64,000 bases of DNA from Desulfurococcales archaeon (GTDB lineage: Archaea > Thermoproteota > Thermoprotei_A > Sulfolobales > NBVN01): the NCBI GenBank assembly GCA_023255955.1, contig JAGDWD010000003.1, positions 1-64,000 of the forward strand, written 5' to 3'. Under the pieces are notes generated by a model that saw only the letters and a list, made by a program, of their open reading frames with translations, was not told the origin of the DNA and ran no database searches. How positions within the stretch are numbered: position 1 is the first letter of the stretch; every line of letters starts with the position of its first letter. The position numbers and the translations under genes are program-made. Of the stretch, positions 9,014 through 16,603 are shown one piece after another.

Positions 9014-9312
9014 GGGCTGTTCTGTTTTTGATTAGTGGTCTCTGTGTTTATGGTTTTAGGGTTGCTGTGTCCTGGGATTATATGTTGAGCTCATTAACTC
9101 CATTCCTATAAGTAGCTTGGATACCCGCTGAGTGATGGGGGCAATGCTCCGAGCTCTGCGGGGTTAGACGTAGATGGGGGCCCCATGCCGTTCGGGACGA
9201 ACGCCACCCATGACCCCACAGAGGTACCGAAAACCCTGTGGACGAGGTGGAAGTCCCTAGATGTGATGAACAAACATGAACTCACATCAATGAGCATCTA
9301 GGGACAAACGGT
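9014..9312 (+). mobile_element. IS200/IS605-derived non-autonomous element, copy 1
   Basis: This 299 bp segment recurs at 14521-14820 with most positions identical; both copies begin GGGCTGTTCTGTTTTTGATT and end ACAAACGGT, with unrelated flanks. The right end has a perfect 11-bp hairpin (GTCCCTAGATG/CATCTAGGGAC, 9252-9305) as in IS200/IS605 right ends. The frame through 9116-9301 (SAGLDVDGGPMP, ATHDP, then a stop in the hairpin) resembles a TnpB C-terminus. I read it as a left end joined to the last part of tnpB plus right end, i.e. a MITE-like derivative. No transposase gene is present. There are no target duplications, as expected for the family. Confidence 0.55.
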
Positions 9313-9339
9313 TTGATTAGTTTAGGGAGAATATTGGTC

Positions 9340-11016
9340 TTAGAATATCTCAGGTGCTCTCCACTCTCCCCAGACTTCCCTGAGGACTCTGCTGATTTCA
9401 CCTACCGTAGCGCCTACTTTAACGGCCTCATATATCGGTGGGAAGATATTGACTTCCTCTTTCTCAGCTGCTTTTCTGACGTTGTCTAGGGCTGTCCTGA
9501 CCTTGACCTGATCCCTACTCTCCCTGAACTTCCTTAGCCTGCTAACTACCCTCTCCCTAGCTGCTGGATCAACCTTCAGTATCTTCACCTTAGGTATCTC
9601 AGGCTCTACAAACATGTTGATTCCTACGATAGGAATCTCACCCTTCTCTACCTTTAACTGCCACTCGTAGGCTGCCTTAGCTATCTCCCTCTGCGGGTAC
9701 CCGAGCTTTACAGCCCTCAGCATACCACCCATCCGCTCTATCTCGTCAATGTACTTCCAGGCCCTCTCCTCGATCTGGTCAGTTAACCACTCAATGTAGT
9801 AAGCACCGCCTAGTGGGTCCACAGTATCGACGACTCCGGACTCATAGAGTATTACCTGCTGAACCCTAACTGATAGCTTCACTGACTCCTCGGTCGGTAA
9901 GCAGAGGGCTTCGTCGTAGGAGTTTACGTGGAGTGACTGTGTTCCTCCTAATACGGCTGCTAGTGCCTGGAGGGTGGTCCTAATTATGTTTACCATGGGT
10001 TGCTGAGCTGTTAGTAGGACACCAGCTGTCTGGGTGTGGAACCTGAGCATCATTGACCTCGGGTCCTTAGCTCCGAACCGGTCCTTCATTACCTTAGCCC
10101 ATATCCTCCTAGCTGCCCTGAACTTCGCTATCTGCTCGAAGAGGTTTGTCCTAGCCGCAAAGAAGAAGGAGAGTCTCGGGGCGAAGGAGTCTACTGGGAC
10201 CTTACCCCTCTCCATTACCCACTTAACGTACTCCATACCGTCAGCTATGGTGAAAGCTACCTCCATAGCTGGGGTGGCACCGGCCTCCTCCATGTGGTAG
10301 CCGCTTATACTTATCGAGTTCCACTTGGGCATCTCCTTAGCTGCGTAGAGTATTAGGTCTACTGAGTATCTCATGGAGGGCTCCGGCGGGTATATGTAGT
10401 TGTTCCTAGCTATGTACTCCTTCAGTATATCGTTCTGTACGGTCCCGTCTAGAACGGCTTTGGGGACCCCCCTAGACTCAGCTACCGCAACATACATCGA
10501 CAGTATCTCTATGGCTGTCGCGTTTATGGTCATGGAGGTCGAGATCTTATCCATAGGTATGCCACTGAAAACTATGTCCATCTCCTGGATAGTCGGCATT
10601 GAGACACCGACCTTACCTACCTCATACCAAGCTAGTGGGTCGTCAGGGTCGTAGCCGAGCTGGGTCGGTAGGTCGAAAGCCATGCTGAGGCCTGTCTGCC
10701 CTATGCTGAGTAGGTACCTATACCTCTCGTTAGTGTCCTCGGCAGAGCCGTAGCCAGCGTACTGCCTGATGGTCCACGGCCGCCCTCTATACATTGTTGG
10801 ATATACTCCTCTAGTGAACGGGTAGGTCCCCGGGAAGCCGAGCTTCTCCAGGTAGTCCCACTTCTCTAGGTCTAAGGGGGTGTAAAGCCTCTTTACTTCT
10901 ATACCCTCCTCAGTCAGGAAGACCTTCTTCCTCTCAGGTGCTTTCTTCAGTAGGGGCTCTACTACCTCCTTCTCCCACTCAAGTAGCTTCTCCCGAATCT
11001 TCTCCGAATCACTCAC
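9340..11016 (-). CDS. mcmA1: methylmalonyl-CoA mutase, large (catalytic) subunit
   Basis: A 558-residue catalytic subunit that, with the B12 subunit, interconverts (R)-methylmalonyl-CoA and succinyl-CoA. Family motifs include PFTRGVYPTMYRGRPWTIRQ, YAGYGSAEDTNERYRYLL, GLSMAFDLPTQLGYDPDDP, ISGYHMEEAGATPAMEVAF and SLHVNSYDEALCLPTEES. The cobalamin domain is absent here and is encoded separately (11417-11827), as usual in archaea. The GTG start at 11016 overlaps the stop of the epimerase gene by 4 bp. A MeaB/ArgK-type chaperone GTPase is not in the window. Confidence 0.95.
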   Translation of the reverse strand: MSDSEKIREKLLEWEKEVVEPLLKKAPERKKVFLTEEGIEVKRLYTPLDLEKWDYLEKLGFPGTYPFTRGVYPTMYRGRPWTIRQYAGYGSAEDTNERYRYLLSIGQTGLSMAFDLPTQLGYDPDDPLAWYEVGKVGVSMPTIQEMDIVFSGIPMDKISTSMTINATAIEILSMYVAVAESRGVPKAVLDGTVQNDILKEYIARNNYIYPPEPSMRYSVDLILYAAKEMPKWNSISISGYHMEEAGATPAMEVAFTIADGMEYVKWVMERGKVPVDSFAPRLSFFFAARTNLFEQIAKFRAARRIWAKVMKDRFGAKDPRSMMLRFHTQTAGVLLTAQQPMVNIIRTTLQALAAVLGGTQSLHVNSYDEALCLPTEESVKLSVRVQQVILYESGVVDTVDPLGGAYYIEWLTDQIEERAWKYIDEIERMGGMLRAVKLGYPQREIAKAAYEWQLKVEKGEIPIVGINMFVEPEIPKVKILKVDPAARERVVSRLRKFRESRDQVKVRTALDNVRKAAEKEEVNIFPPIYEAVKVGATVGEISRVLREVWGEWRAPEIF

Positions 11017-11420
11017 TTCTTCTCCACCCTAGTCATTATCTCTAGTAGTACTCCGAAGGTGTTTTTGGGGTGTATGAAGTTTATCTTCCTCTCACCGTGA
11101 GATACTGCCCGGGGCTTGTCGTAGGTTAGTGTGACCCCCTTAGACTTAAGCTCCTCAGTCTTCGCATCAACATCGTCTACGTGTATGGCTATGTGGTGTA
11201 TCCCCTCCCCGCGCTTCTCAATGAACTTACTGACTGCTGACTCCGGGTCAGTACCCTGTAGGAGCTCTATGTAGACGTCGCCGACCCTGAACATAGCTAT
11301 CCTTACCTTCTCCTCCGGTACCTCCTCAAGCTTAACCAGCTCAAGACCTAGTATGTCCCTGTAGAACTTTACGGCCTCATCTAGGTTCTTCACAGCTACA
11401 CCTATGTGGTCCAACCTCAC
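11013..11420 (-). CDS. mce: methylmalonyl-CoA epimerase
   Basis: This 135-residue vicinal-oxygen-chelate protein epimerises the (S)- and (R)-forms of methylmalonyl-CoA, feeding the mutase next to it. It begins RLDHIGVAVKNLDEAVKFYR, with the metal-binding His of the first beta-alpha-beta unit, continues with the second metal His in GIHHIAIHVDDVDAK, and ends with FIHPKNTFGVLLEIM carrying the Glu ligand. It lies between the B12 subunit and the catalytic subunit, overlapping each by 4 bp (GTGA), so all three should be translationally coupled. Confidence 0.93.
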   Translation of the reverse strand: MRLDHIGVAVKNLDEAVKFYRDILGLELVKLEEVPEEKVRIAMFRVGDVYIELLQGTDPESAVSKFIEKRGEGIHHIAIHVDDVDAKTEELKSKGVTLTYDKPRAVSHGERKINFIHPKNTFGVLLEIMTRVEKK

Positions 11421-11827
11421 TGTGCCTCACCTACAGCCTTCTTAAATATCTCTACTACCTTTGATAAAGGTGTTCCAGGCATTAGGACTTCGAAGACTCC
11501 CAGCTCCTTGAGCCTAGGTATGTCCTCCGGTGGTATCACACCACCGACAATTATGGGTGCTCTAACACCCCTCTCCCTAGCTATCCTCATCAGGTCTGAG
11601 ATAAGCTCCTCGTGACTACCTGACAGTATGGACACACCAATCGCCTCCACATCCTCCTCTAAAGCAACTCTAACTAGATTCTCCGGGGACTGATGCACCC
11701 CGAGGTAGACAACCCTGAACCCAGCATCGCGGAGCGCCATCGTGATGACCTTAGCCCCCCTATCGTGACCGTCAAGCCCTAGTTTAGCTACAAGTACCTT
11801 CCTTCTAACGGCCTTCTCCTGGCTCAA
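11417..11827 (-). CDS. mcmA2: methylmalonyl-CoA mutase, small (cobalamin-binding) subunit
   Basis: A 136-residue B12-binding domain. KLGLDGHDRGAKVI contains DxHxxG, whose histidine is the lower axial ligand of cobalamin; ISILSGSHEELISDL and IIVGGVIPPEDIPRL match the remaining nucleotide-binding loops. It forms the holoenzyme with the catalytic subunit downstream. It is the promoter-proximal gene of the mcmA2-mce-mcmA1 operon, starting at TTG 11827. A TATA box (CCTATATTTTTC, 11857-11868) puts the transcription start about 9 nt before the TTG. Confidence 0.94.
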   Translation of the reverse strand: MSQEKAVRRKVLVAKLGLDGHDRGAKVITMALRDAGFRVVYLGVHQSPENLVRVALEEDVEAIGVSILSGSHEELISDLMRIARERGVRAPIIVGGVIPPEDIPRLKELGVFEVLMPGTPLSKVVEIFKKAVGEAQ

Positions 11828-11907
11828 CCTACCACCATGTAAACTACTTTTACAAGAAAAATATAGGTTAAGGTATGAAAATCTACTTAACTTAAACTAC
11901 AGAAGAT

Positions 11908-12312
11908 TTAAGCACCACCTTGAGTTAGGTGGCCGAAGAGTTCCGGGCATATGCGGCACTTAAGTGGGTCAACACCGAAGTAGCGTGCGTGATAGCCGCA
12001 GAAGTACCTCCTAGCTAGAGCTTGCATAGCTACCTTAACTAGCCTACCTTCCACAGCATACTCATCTAAGTCTCCCGTAGCTACCTCCTCAGCTAGCTTC
12101 CTCAAACCAGTCTCCACTACCTGAACCTTAGATACGTCCAGGTAAGCCCCCCTCTCACGGCTTAAGTACCTGCTGACAGCTGAGGGGCTTATACCTAGCT
12201 TCCTAGCTATCTCCACCCTGCTCAGCTTAAACTCCTCGTGGAGTATCTCAACGAGCCTCCTCCTCAGGGAAGGTATCACGTACCTGTAACCTAGCTCTAG
12301 GACTGATGACAC
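11908..12312 (-). CDS. HTH transcriptional regulator with cysteine-rich C-terminus
   Basis: A 134-residue protein of the archaeal predicted-regulator group COG2522. The helix-turn-helix is at about residues 32-52 (SRVEIARKLGISPSAVSRYL). The C-terminal half carries spaced cysteines (FCGYHARYF, LKCRICPELFG) that could bind a metal or Fe-S cluster. Its GTG start lies one base after the stop of the DUF438/hemerythrin-PAS gene, so the two are cotranscribed. A sensor-regulator pair for redox, oxygen or NO is an inference. Confidence 0.75.
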   Translation of the reverse strand: MSSVLELGYRYVIPSLRRRLVEILHEEFKLSRVEIARKLGISPSAVSRYLSRERGAYLDVSKVQVVETGLRKLAEEVATGDLDEYAVEGRLVKVAMQALARRYFCGYHARYFGVDPLKCRICPELFGHLTQGGA

Positions 12313-12313
12313 T

Positions 12314-13615
12314 TCATAGCACCAGGATATTCTTCAGGACCTCCTCAGGGTTCTTAATTATCTCAGTTAAGTCCTCGACTACCTCGAGAGTTCCTAGATA
12401 CCTCCCATCACTACTCCTAACAGGTACTACTAGGACCCTTATGATCCTGTCCCCCAGCCTGGTCCAGTACTCCTTATACTCAGCTTCACCTCTCTTCAGT
12501 CTCTCCACGACGTTCCTTATCATAGGCTCTAACCTAGGTGGGTGGCAGAAGAGTAGTCTACGCCCGATTATGGTCTTAGATCTAGCGAAGCCCTTCATAA
12601 GCTTACTCTTACTGTAGAACCTGACCCTATCGTTCTCATCTGCGTACGTTATCTCTAGGGGTAGTGAGTCTAGTATAGCCTCGAACTCCTCGGGCTTTAA
12701 GAACCCCTTCGAGAGCTCTACATCCCCCTCCTTTCTAACACTGTAATTATCGGGTTCCAGCTTAGCTAGAGCTTGCTGCTTAAACTCGGGTGGTAGTCTA
12801 GCTATCTGCTCCTCACTTATCCCCGGCTCTACCTCGTACGGCATGATAGGTCTCGCGGAGGGTGTCCACTCCCCGTCAGCTTGTACTAGGTAGCCGAACT
12901 CCTTAGCTATCTCAGCTATAGCAGCCCACTCACCCTCGCTAAGTAGAGCCCAGACAGCTGGGAACAGGATCTTATTCTCCCTGAACACCAGCTCGGAGAC
13001 TTCCTTCGAGACCTCGAGGGCTTTCTCAGCTACCTTACTAATAGACTCCCCATCCGAGGCTTTCTCAGCCAGCTGGAGAGCTTCCCTAAGCTTCACGATT
13101 ACCTGATCCTCACGTCCCCATAGAACCCTCGGAATAGCTACTATACCTCTCCTCTCTAGGTACGGGAAGATCAGCATCTGCACCTTCCTGTAGTGTAGCC
13201 GGATAGATCTGAGCTCCTGGAGTACCTTCTTGAGTTGCTCGAATATCTCGTGAGGATGTTCTGGGGACTTAAGTACAGCGGAGGCGTAGAGACCTAGGAC
13301 TTCCCCGAGCTTCACTATGACCTCGTTCTCTTTTAGTAGTAGATCTAGGGGGTGGCCCTTAGGCACCCCACTAAGCTCCCTAGATGCTAGGTATTCCCTA
13401 AATAGCTGTACATGGAGATCGCACAACTTAAGTATATCTCCTATCGGGACCCCTTCCCTAACAAGCTGCTGCTCTATGAGCACTATCTCGACAGGACTTA
13501 CCTTAGATAGAACCTCCCTGAACTTAGAGCTAAGCTCCTCGGGCTTAGCACCCTCATGTATAGCTCTGAGCAGGGACTTAACCAGCTCGACTTTACTTCT
13601 CACATCATTTGACAT
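12314..13615 (-). CDS. DUF438 / hemerythrin-like / PAS sensor protein
   Basis: A 433-residue protein with DUF438 at about 1-75 (LLRAIHEGAKPEELSSKFRE), a hemerythrin-like helical bundle at about 85-260 with His/Glu residues suited to a diiron site (HPLDLLLKENEVIVKL, EHPHEIFEQL, HYRKVQMLIFPYLERRGI), and a C-terminal PAS domain (LPLEITYADENDRVRFYSKS, GRRLLFCHPP, YLGTLEVVEDLTEI). No kinase domain or membrane helix is seen. It could sense O2, NO or redox state and act through the adjacent HTH protein. A TATA box (AAGCTTATAAGC, 13646-13657) lies about 35 bp upstream of ATG 13615. Confidence 0.85.
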   Translation of the reverse strand: MSNDVRSKVELVKSLLRAIHEGAKPEELSSKFREVLSKVSPVEIVLIEQQLVREGVPIGDILKLCDLHVQLFREYLASRELSGVPKGHPLDLLLKENEVIVKLGEVLGLYASAVLKSPEHPHEIFEQLKKVLQELRSIRLHYRKVQMLIFPYLERRGIVAIPRVLWGREDQVIVKLREALQLAEKASDGESISKVAEKALEVSKEVSELVFRENKILFPAVWALLSEGEWAAIAEIAKEFGYLVQADGEWTPSARPIMPYEVEPGISEEQIARLPPEFKQQALAKLEPDNYSVRKEGDVELSKGFLKPEEFEAILDSLPLEITYADENDRVRFYSKSKLMKGFARSKTIIGRRLLFCHPPRLEPMIRNVVERLKRGEAEYKEYWTRLGDRIIRVLVVPVRSSDGRYLGTLEVVEDLTEIIKNPEEVLKNILVL

Positions 13616-13847
13616 ATGTCACACCAAGATACTTACACTTCCAGAGCTTATAAGCTTTACACCCCCATCGCACACAACGTAGAAACAACCTGAACCAGCT
13701 AACAGATCCCTACGTGAAGAACCTCACCGAAAGTAGCTGAAGCAGTTAAAGACCTTAACTCCCCGCAACATCAACTAAGATTAGAACCGTAAAGAAAGCC
13801 TGTAGTACTGGGCTCCTACCGTAGGTATCTCCTTCACTAACCTCCAC

Positions 13848-14327
13848 CTAAGCTTTAACGACCCTCCATCTCTCAACAACCCTACCATCAGGTAGAAATA
13901 CCGGTTCCCCAACCATCTCAGCTCTCATGCCGAAGTACTTTAAACACGCGAACATAAGTGACGTTGATATGTGGGGTGGAACCATCCCCTCCTCAATTAA
14001 TCTCTTAGCACCTCCACCAGGAGGGAAGTACCTGCACTTAGATCTCGCAATGACGGGCTCCGACATTATGTACTCTATCTCGTCCTCGGATACTCTATTA
14101 ATGTTAATGTCAGCTATGTAGCCGGATTTCTTAAGGAAGCTAGCTAAGTTCTCCAACGATTTAAATAGGTCACCGGGGACTAGAACCTCGTCCTTAATCT
14201 TATCGAAGACTATCTCACCCGATCTCCAAACAACACTCCACGTCTTTTCACCAGCTATCTCGTATATAGCCTTGTATACAGAGTACACGTAGAGGTCGAA
14301 AAATTCTGGGTCTATCGCGGAACCCAC
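13848..14327 (-). CDS. unknown 159-aa protein, possibly V4R-like
   Basis: I cannot assign this protein with confidence. The N-terminal part (VYKAIYEIAGEKTWSVVWRS, GEIVFDKIKD) and the order of predicted helices and strands recall the V4R/heme-NO-binding-like ligand fold, with two central cysteines (ARSKCRYFPPGGG, LMFACLKYFGM). It has no membrane segment. It sits upstream of the hemerythrin-PAS/HTH pair on the same strand but is separated by 232 bp, so it may form its own unit. A small-molecule-sensing role is only a suggestion. Confidence 0.5.
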   Translation of the reverse strand: MGSAIDPEFFDLYVYSVYKAIYEIAGEKTWSVVWRSGEIVFDKIKDEVLVPGDLFKSLENLASFLKKSGYIADININRVSEDEIEYIMSEPVIARSKCRYFPPGGGAKRLIEEGMVPPHISTSLMFACLKYFGMRAEMVGEPVFLPDGRVVERWRVVKA

Positions 14328-14520
14328 CGAAGTTTACACCCACATGCTAACACAGCCCAAGATTAAATAATTACGTACCTGTATCCTCCTTGAGGAGGAG
14401 CTTATACACACCCCACTTTCCTGAATCTCACAGCACCTAGACCTAAGGTGTCGATCCTACGTCTCCTCATGGACCAAAGGGTTTAGCTAGCTCAGGTAGA
14501 AGAAATGCTTCTATTTGCGT

Positions 14521-14820
14521 GGGCTGTTCTGTTTTTGATTAGTGGATGCTGTGTTTATGGTTTTTAGGGTTGCTGTTTCCTGGGATTGTATGTTAAGCTT
14601 ATAAACTTCATTCCTATAAGTAGTTCGGATACCCTGCTGAGTGATGGGAGCAGTGCTCCGAGCTCTGCGGGGTTAGACGTAGATGGGAGCCCCATGCCGT
14701 TGGGCTCGACAGCCACCCATGACCCGCAGGGGTAGGGAAACCCCTGTGAGCGAGGTAGAAGTCCCTAGATGCGATGAACGAACATAAACCCACATCAACG
14801 AGCATCTAGGGACAAACGGT
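14521..14820 (+). mobile_element. IS200/IS605-derived non-autonomous element, copy 2
   Basis: Second copy of the ~300 bp element at 9014-9312, same orientation. It keeps the 11-bp terminal hairpin (14760-14813) and the ACAAACGGT end. The TnpB-like frame is shortened by a TAG after ATHDPQG and has lost a base register upstream, so it is non-coding. A second stem (CAGGGGT/ACCCCTG around 14733-14752) corresponds to a weaker stem in copy 1. It ends exactly where the SDR coding sequence resumes, so the insertion or a later deletion destroyed that gene. Confidence 0.55.
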
Positions 14821-15178
14821 CCCAGGGTTAGTACACTATGGTGCTGCCAAGGCAGGTGTTGTAGGGTTGACAAGGTGCTTAGCAGCTGAGCTAGCCCCGC
14901 ATAACGTAACAGTTAACGCTATAGCTCCAGGACCTATCCTAACCCCGGGGGTGCGTTCAATATGGTCTCAAGAAGATATAAGACTGCAGGAGCTCGTTAA
15001 CCCGATTAAGAGATTTGGGTTACCTAAAGACGTGGCTAACCTCGTCGTCTTCCTTGTAAGCGACTACGCAGAATTCATAACCGGGCAGCTGTTCATAGTT
15101 GACGGAGGGTTAACCTTCGTAAATCCAAGGCTTGTAGTTAAGGAAATCTTAGCACTTAAAGAAAAAGGTCAGTTATAG
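14821..15178 (+). pseudogene. 5'-truncated SDR oxidoreductase
   Basis: The sequence immediately after the element is in frame as PGLVHYGAAKAGVVGLT, with the SDR catalytic YxxxK, then LAPHNVTVNAIAPGPILTPG, DVANLVVFLVSDYAEFITGQ and VDGGLTFV. This is the C-terminal half of a short-chain dehydrogenase/reductase. The N-terminal Rossmann half (TGxxxGxG, NNAG) is missing, and the 193 bp upstream of the element contain no SDR-like coding. An internal TTG at 14867 could start a 103-residue peptide, but it would lack the Tyr and Lys. A T-rich run follows at 15201-15210. Confidence 0.8.
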
Positions 15179-15382
15179 GTTAGAGCTCTCTAAATTCTAT
15201 GTTTTTATTTAGCTCAACTTCCATAATTCTCCCTGAACTGAAACTGGGATTTAATTACGGGCTCTGTTTAGGCTGTCTACCTAACGAGGTAAGAGAATAC
15301 GTATGTTAATAACTAGAGACACCTACTTTACCATCTTAAGATCTCGTGAAGTATCAAGGCATATGGAGATCGGGGCTCTAAA

Positions 15383-16582
15383 TTACCTAGGTCCCTTCGT
15401 GAGTCTAGCTATGAAGAAGCCATCGCTTAAGTGGGTATGCGGGAACATTCTGCAGACAGTGTCAGAGATTGGGTACCCTGGGTAGCCGTTGGAGCAGAGT
15501 TTCGCTAGTCTATGGGGGCTTACCTGGAAGTCCTCGAAGCTGGAGAGGGCATTAGTTACCACCTCCTCACCTTCCTCCGGAAGTATTGAGCATACGGAGT
15601 AGACGACTAGATCCGATGTCTGGAGGGCTTTTGAGAGTAGTTTAAGTTGGGTACTACTGTAGAACTCTACCTTCCCCTGTGTTAGGGTAGCCTTGATCCC
15701 AGGATCCTTACCAGCGGCCCCTGAGTTACTGCACGGTGCGTCTAGGAGTACCTTGTCTACCGACCTAACGTTGAGGTGTGTCGAGTCTGCTAGTACTAGG
15801 TTTACTGATGTTTCAGGCACCCCCAGCCTCTTGAGGAGGTGTCTAGATGCGGTAAGCCTCCTACGACTTACATCTACAGCGATAACCCTAGCCTCACCCC
15901 CGGAAAGCATCGATATTAGGGACGTCTTAACTCCGGGAGCAGCACACATATCTAACACCACCTCCCCAGGCTTGACGTCGAGGTGCTCCACAGCCACTGC
16001 TGATGCTAGATCTTGAGGTACGGCCCTAAACTCCCTCACAACCCTCAGGAGCCTCACCGGCTTAGGACTCCGCAAAACCCTAACCATGTAGGGTAGCTCG
16101 CGGTGAACCTCTAACTCAACTCCCTCACTTTCCAGCTCCCTCACAACCCTCTCCTCACTACCCCGGAAAGTGTTTATGCGTAGCCACCAGAACCTCTCTC
16201 TAAATGACTCGAAGAGCCTCCAGGTTTCCTGCTCTCCTAGTAGGGGAAGTATCTTCTCGTACAGCCATTTCGGGACGGATAGCCTGCAGTACGGCTCCGC
16301 AAGCTCCGGTAGAGAACCCCCCAGCCAGAGCCTCGCTAGCTTTCTGTAACTAACCTTCCTATTACCTAAATAGCAGAGAAGCTTAACGTAGTCCGATACG
16401 AAGTCCCTGCAAAGCTGGTAAAGCCTCTCCCGCTCCTCAAACCCCTTAGCACAGCGCCCTCCGCAGACCTTCTTGAATGCTACGTCTACAGAGATTCTCT
16501 TCTCCACTACCTCATATAGGACCCTAGCTAGTAACTCAACGACGCGGTTGCTTAAGGAGTTCCTCACGGGCGAGAACTCCAC
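15383..16582 (-). CDS. RNA m5C methyltransferase (NOL1/NOP2/Sun, RsmB-like)
   Basis: A 399-residue SAM-dependent RNA cytosine-5 methyltransferase. A NusB-like helical domain occupies about residues 1-80, as in RsmB. The catalytic domain has VLDMCAAPGVKTSLISML for SAM binding, VLLDAPCSNSGAAG with one active cysteine and VYSVCSILPEEGEEVV with the second. The target is probably rRNA or tRNA. It begins at GTG 16582, 21 bp downstream of valS on the same strand, so coexpression is likely. A second, PUA-containing paralogue lies at 46027-47193. Confidence 0.88.
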   Translation of the reverse strand: MEFSPVRNSLSNRVVELLARVLYEVVEKRISVDVAFKKVCGGRCAKGFEERERLYQLCRDFVSDYVKLLCYLGNRKVSYRKLARLWLGGSLPELAEPYCRLSVPKWLYEKILPLLGEQETWRLFESFRERFWWLRINTFRGSEERVVRELESEGVELEVHRELPYMVRVLRSPKPVRLLRVVREFRAVPQDLASAVAVEHLDVKPGEVVLDMCAAPGVKTSLISMLSGGEARVIAVDVSRRRLTASRHLLKRLGVPETSVNLVLADSTHLNVRSVDKVLLDAPCSNSGAAGKDPGIKATLTQGKVEFYSSTQLKLLSKALQTSDLVVYSVCSILPEEGEEVVTNALSSFEDFQVSPHRLAKLCSNGYPGYPISDTVCRMFPHTHLSDGFFIARLTKGPR

Positions 16583-16603
16583 CCCTAGGTTTGGGAGGCG
16601 GAT

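Noticed and set aside
9106-9297. Minus-strand 63-codon frame repeated at 14614-14805
   Set aside because: Both copies follow the duplicated element, the peptides diverge mid-way by frame slippage, and the plus-strand TnpB-like reading and hairpin explain the conservation better.
15303-15485. Plus-strand 60-codon frame after the SDR relic
   Set aside because: Half of it is antisense to the end of the RNA methyltransferase gene and it shows no domain or ribosome binding site.
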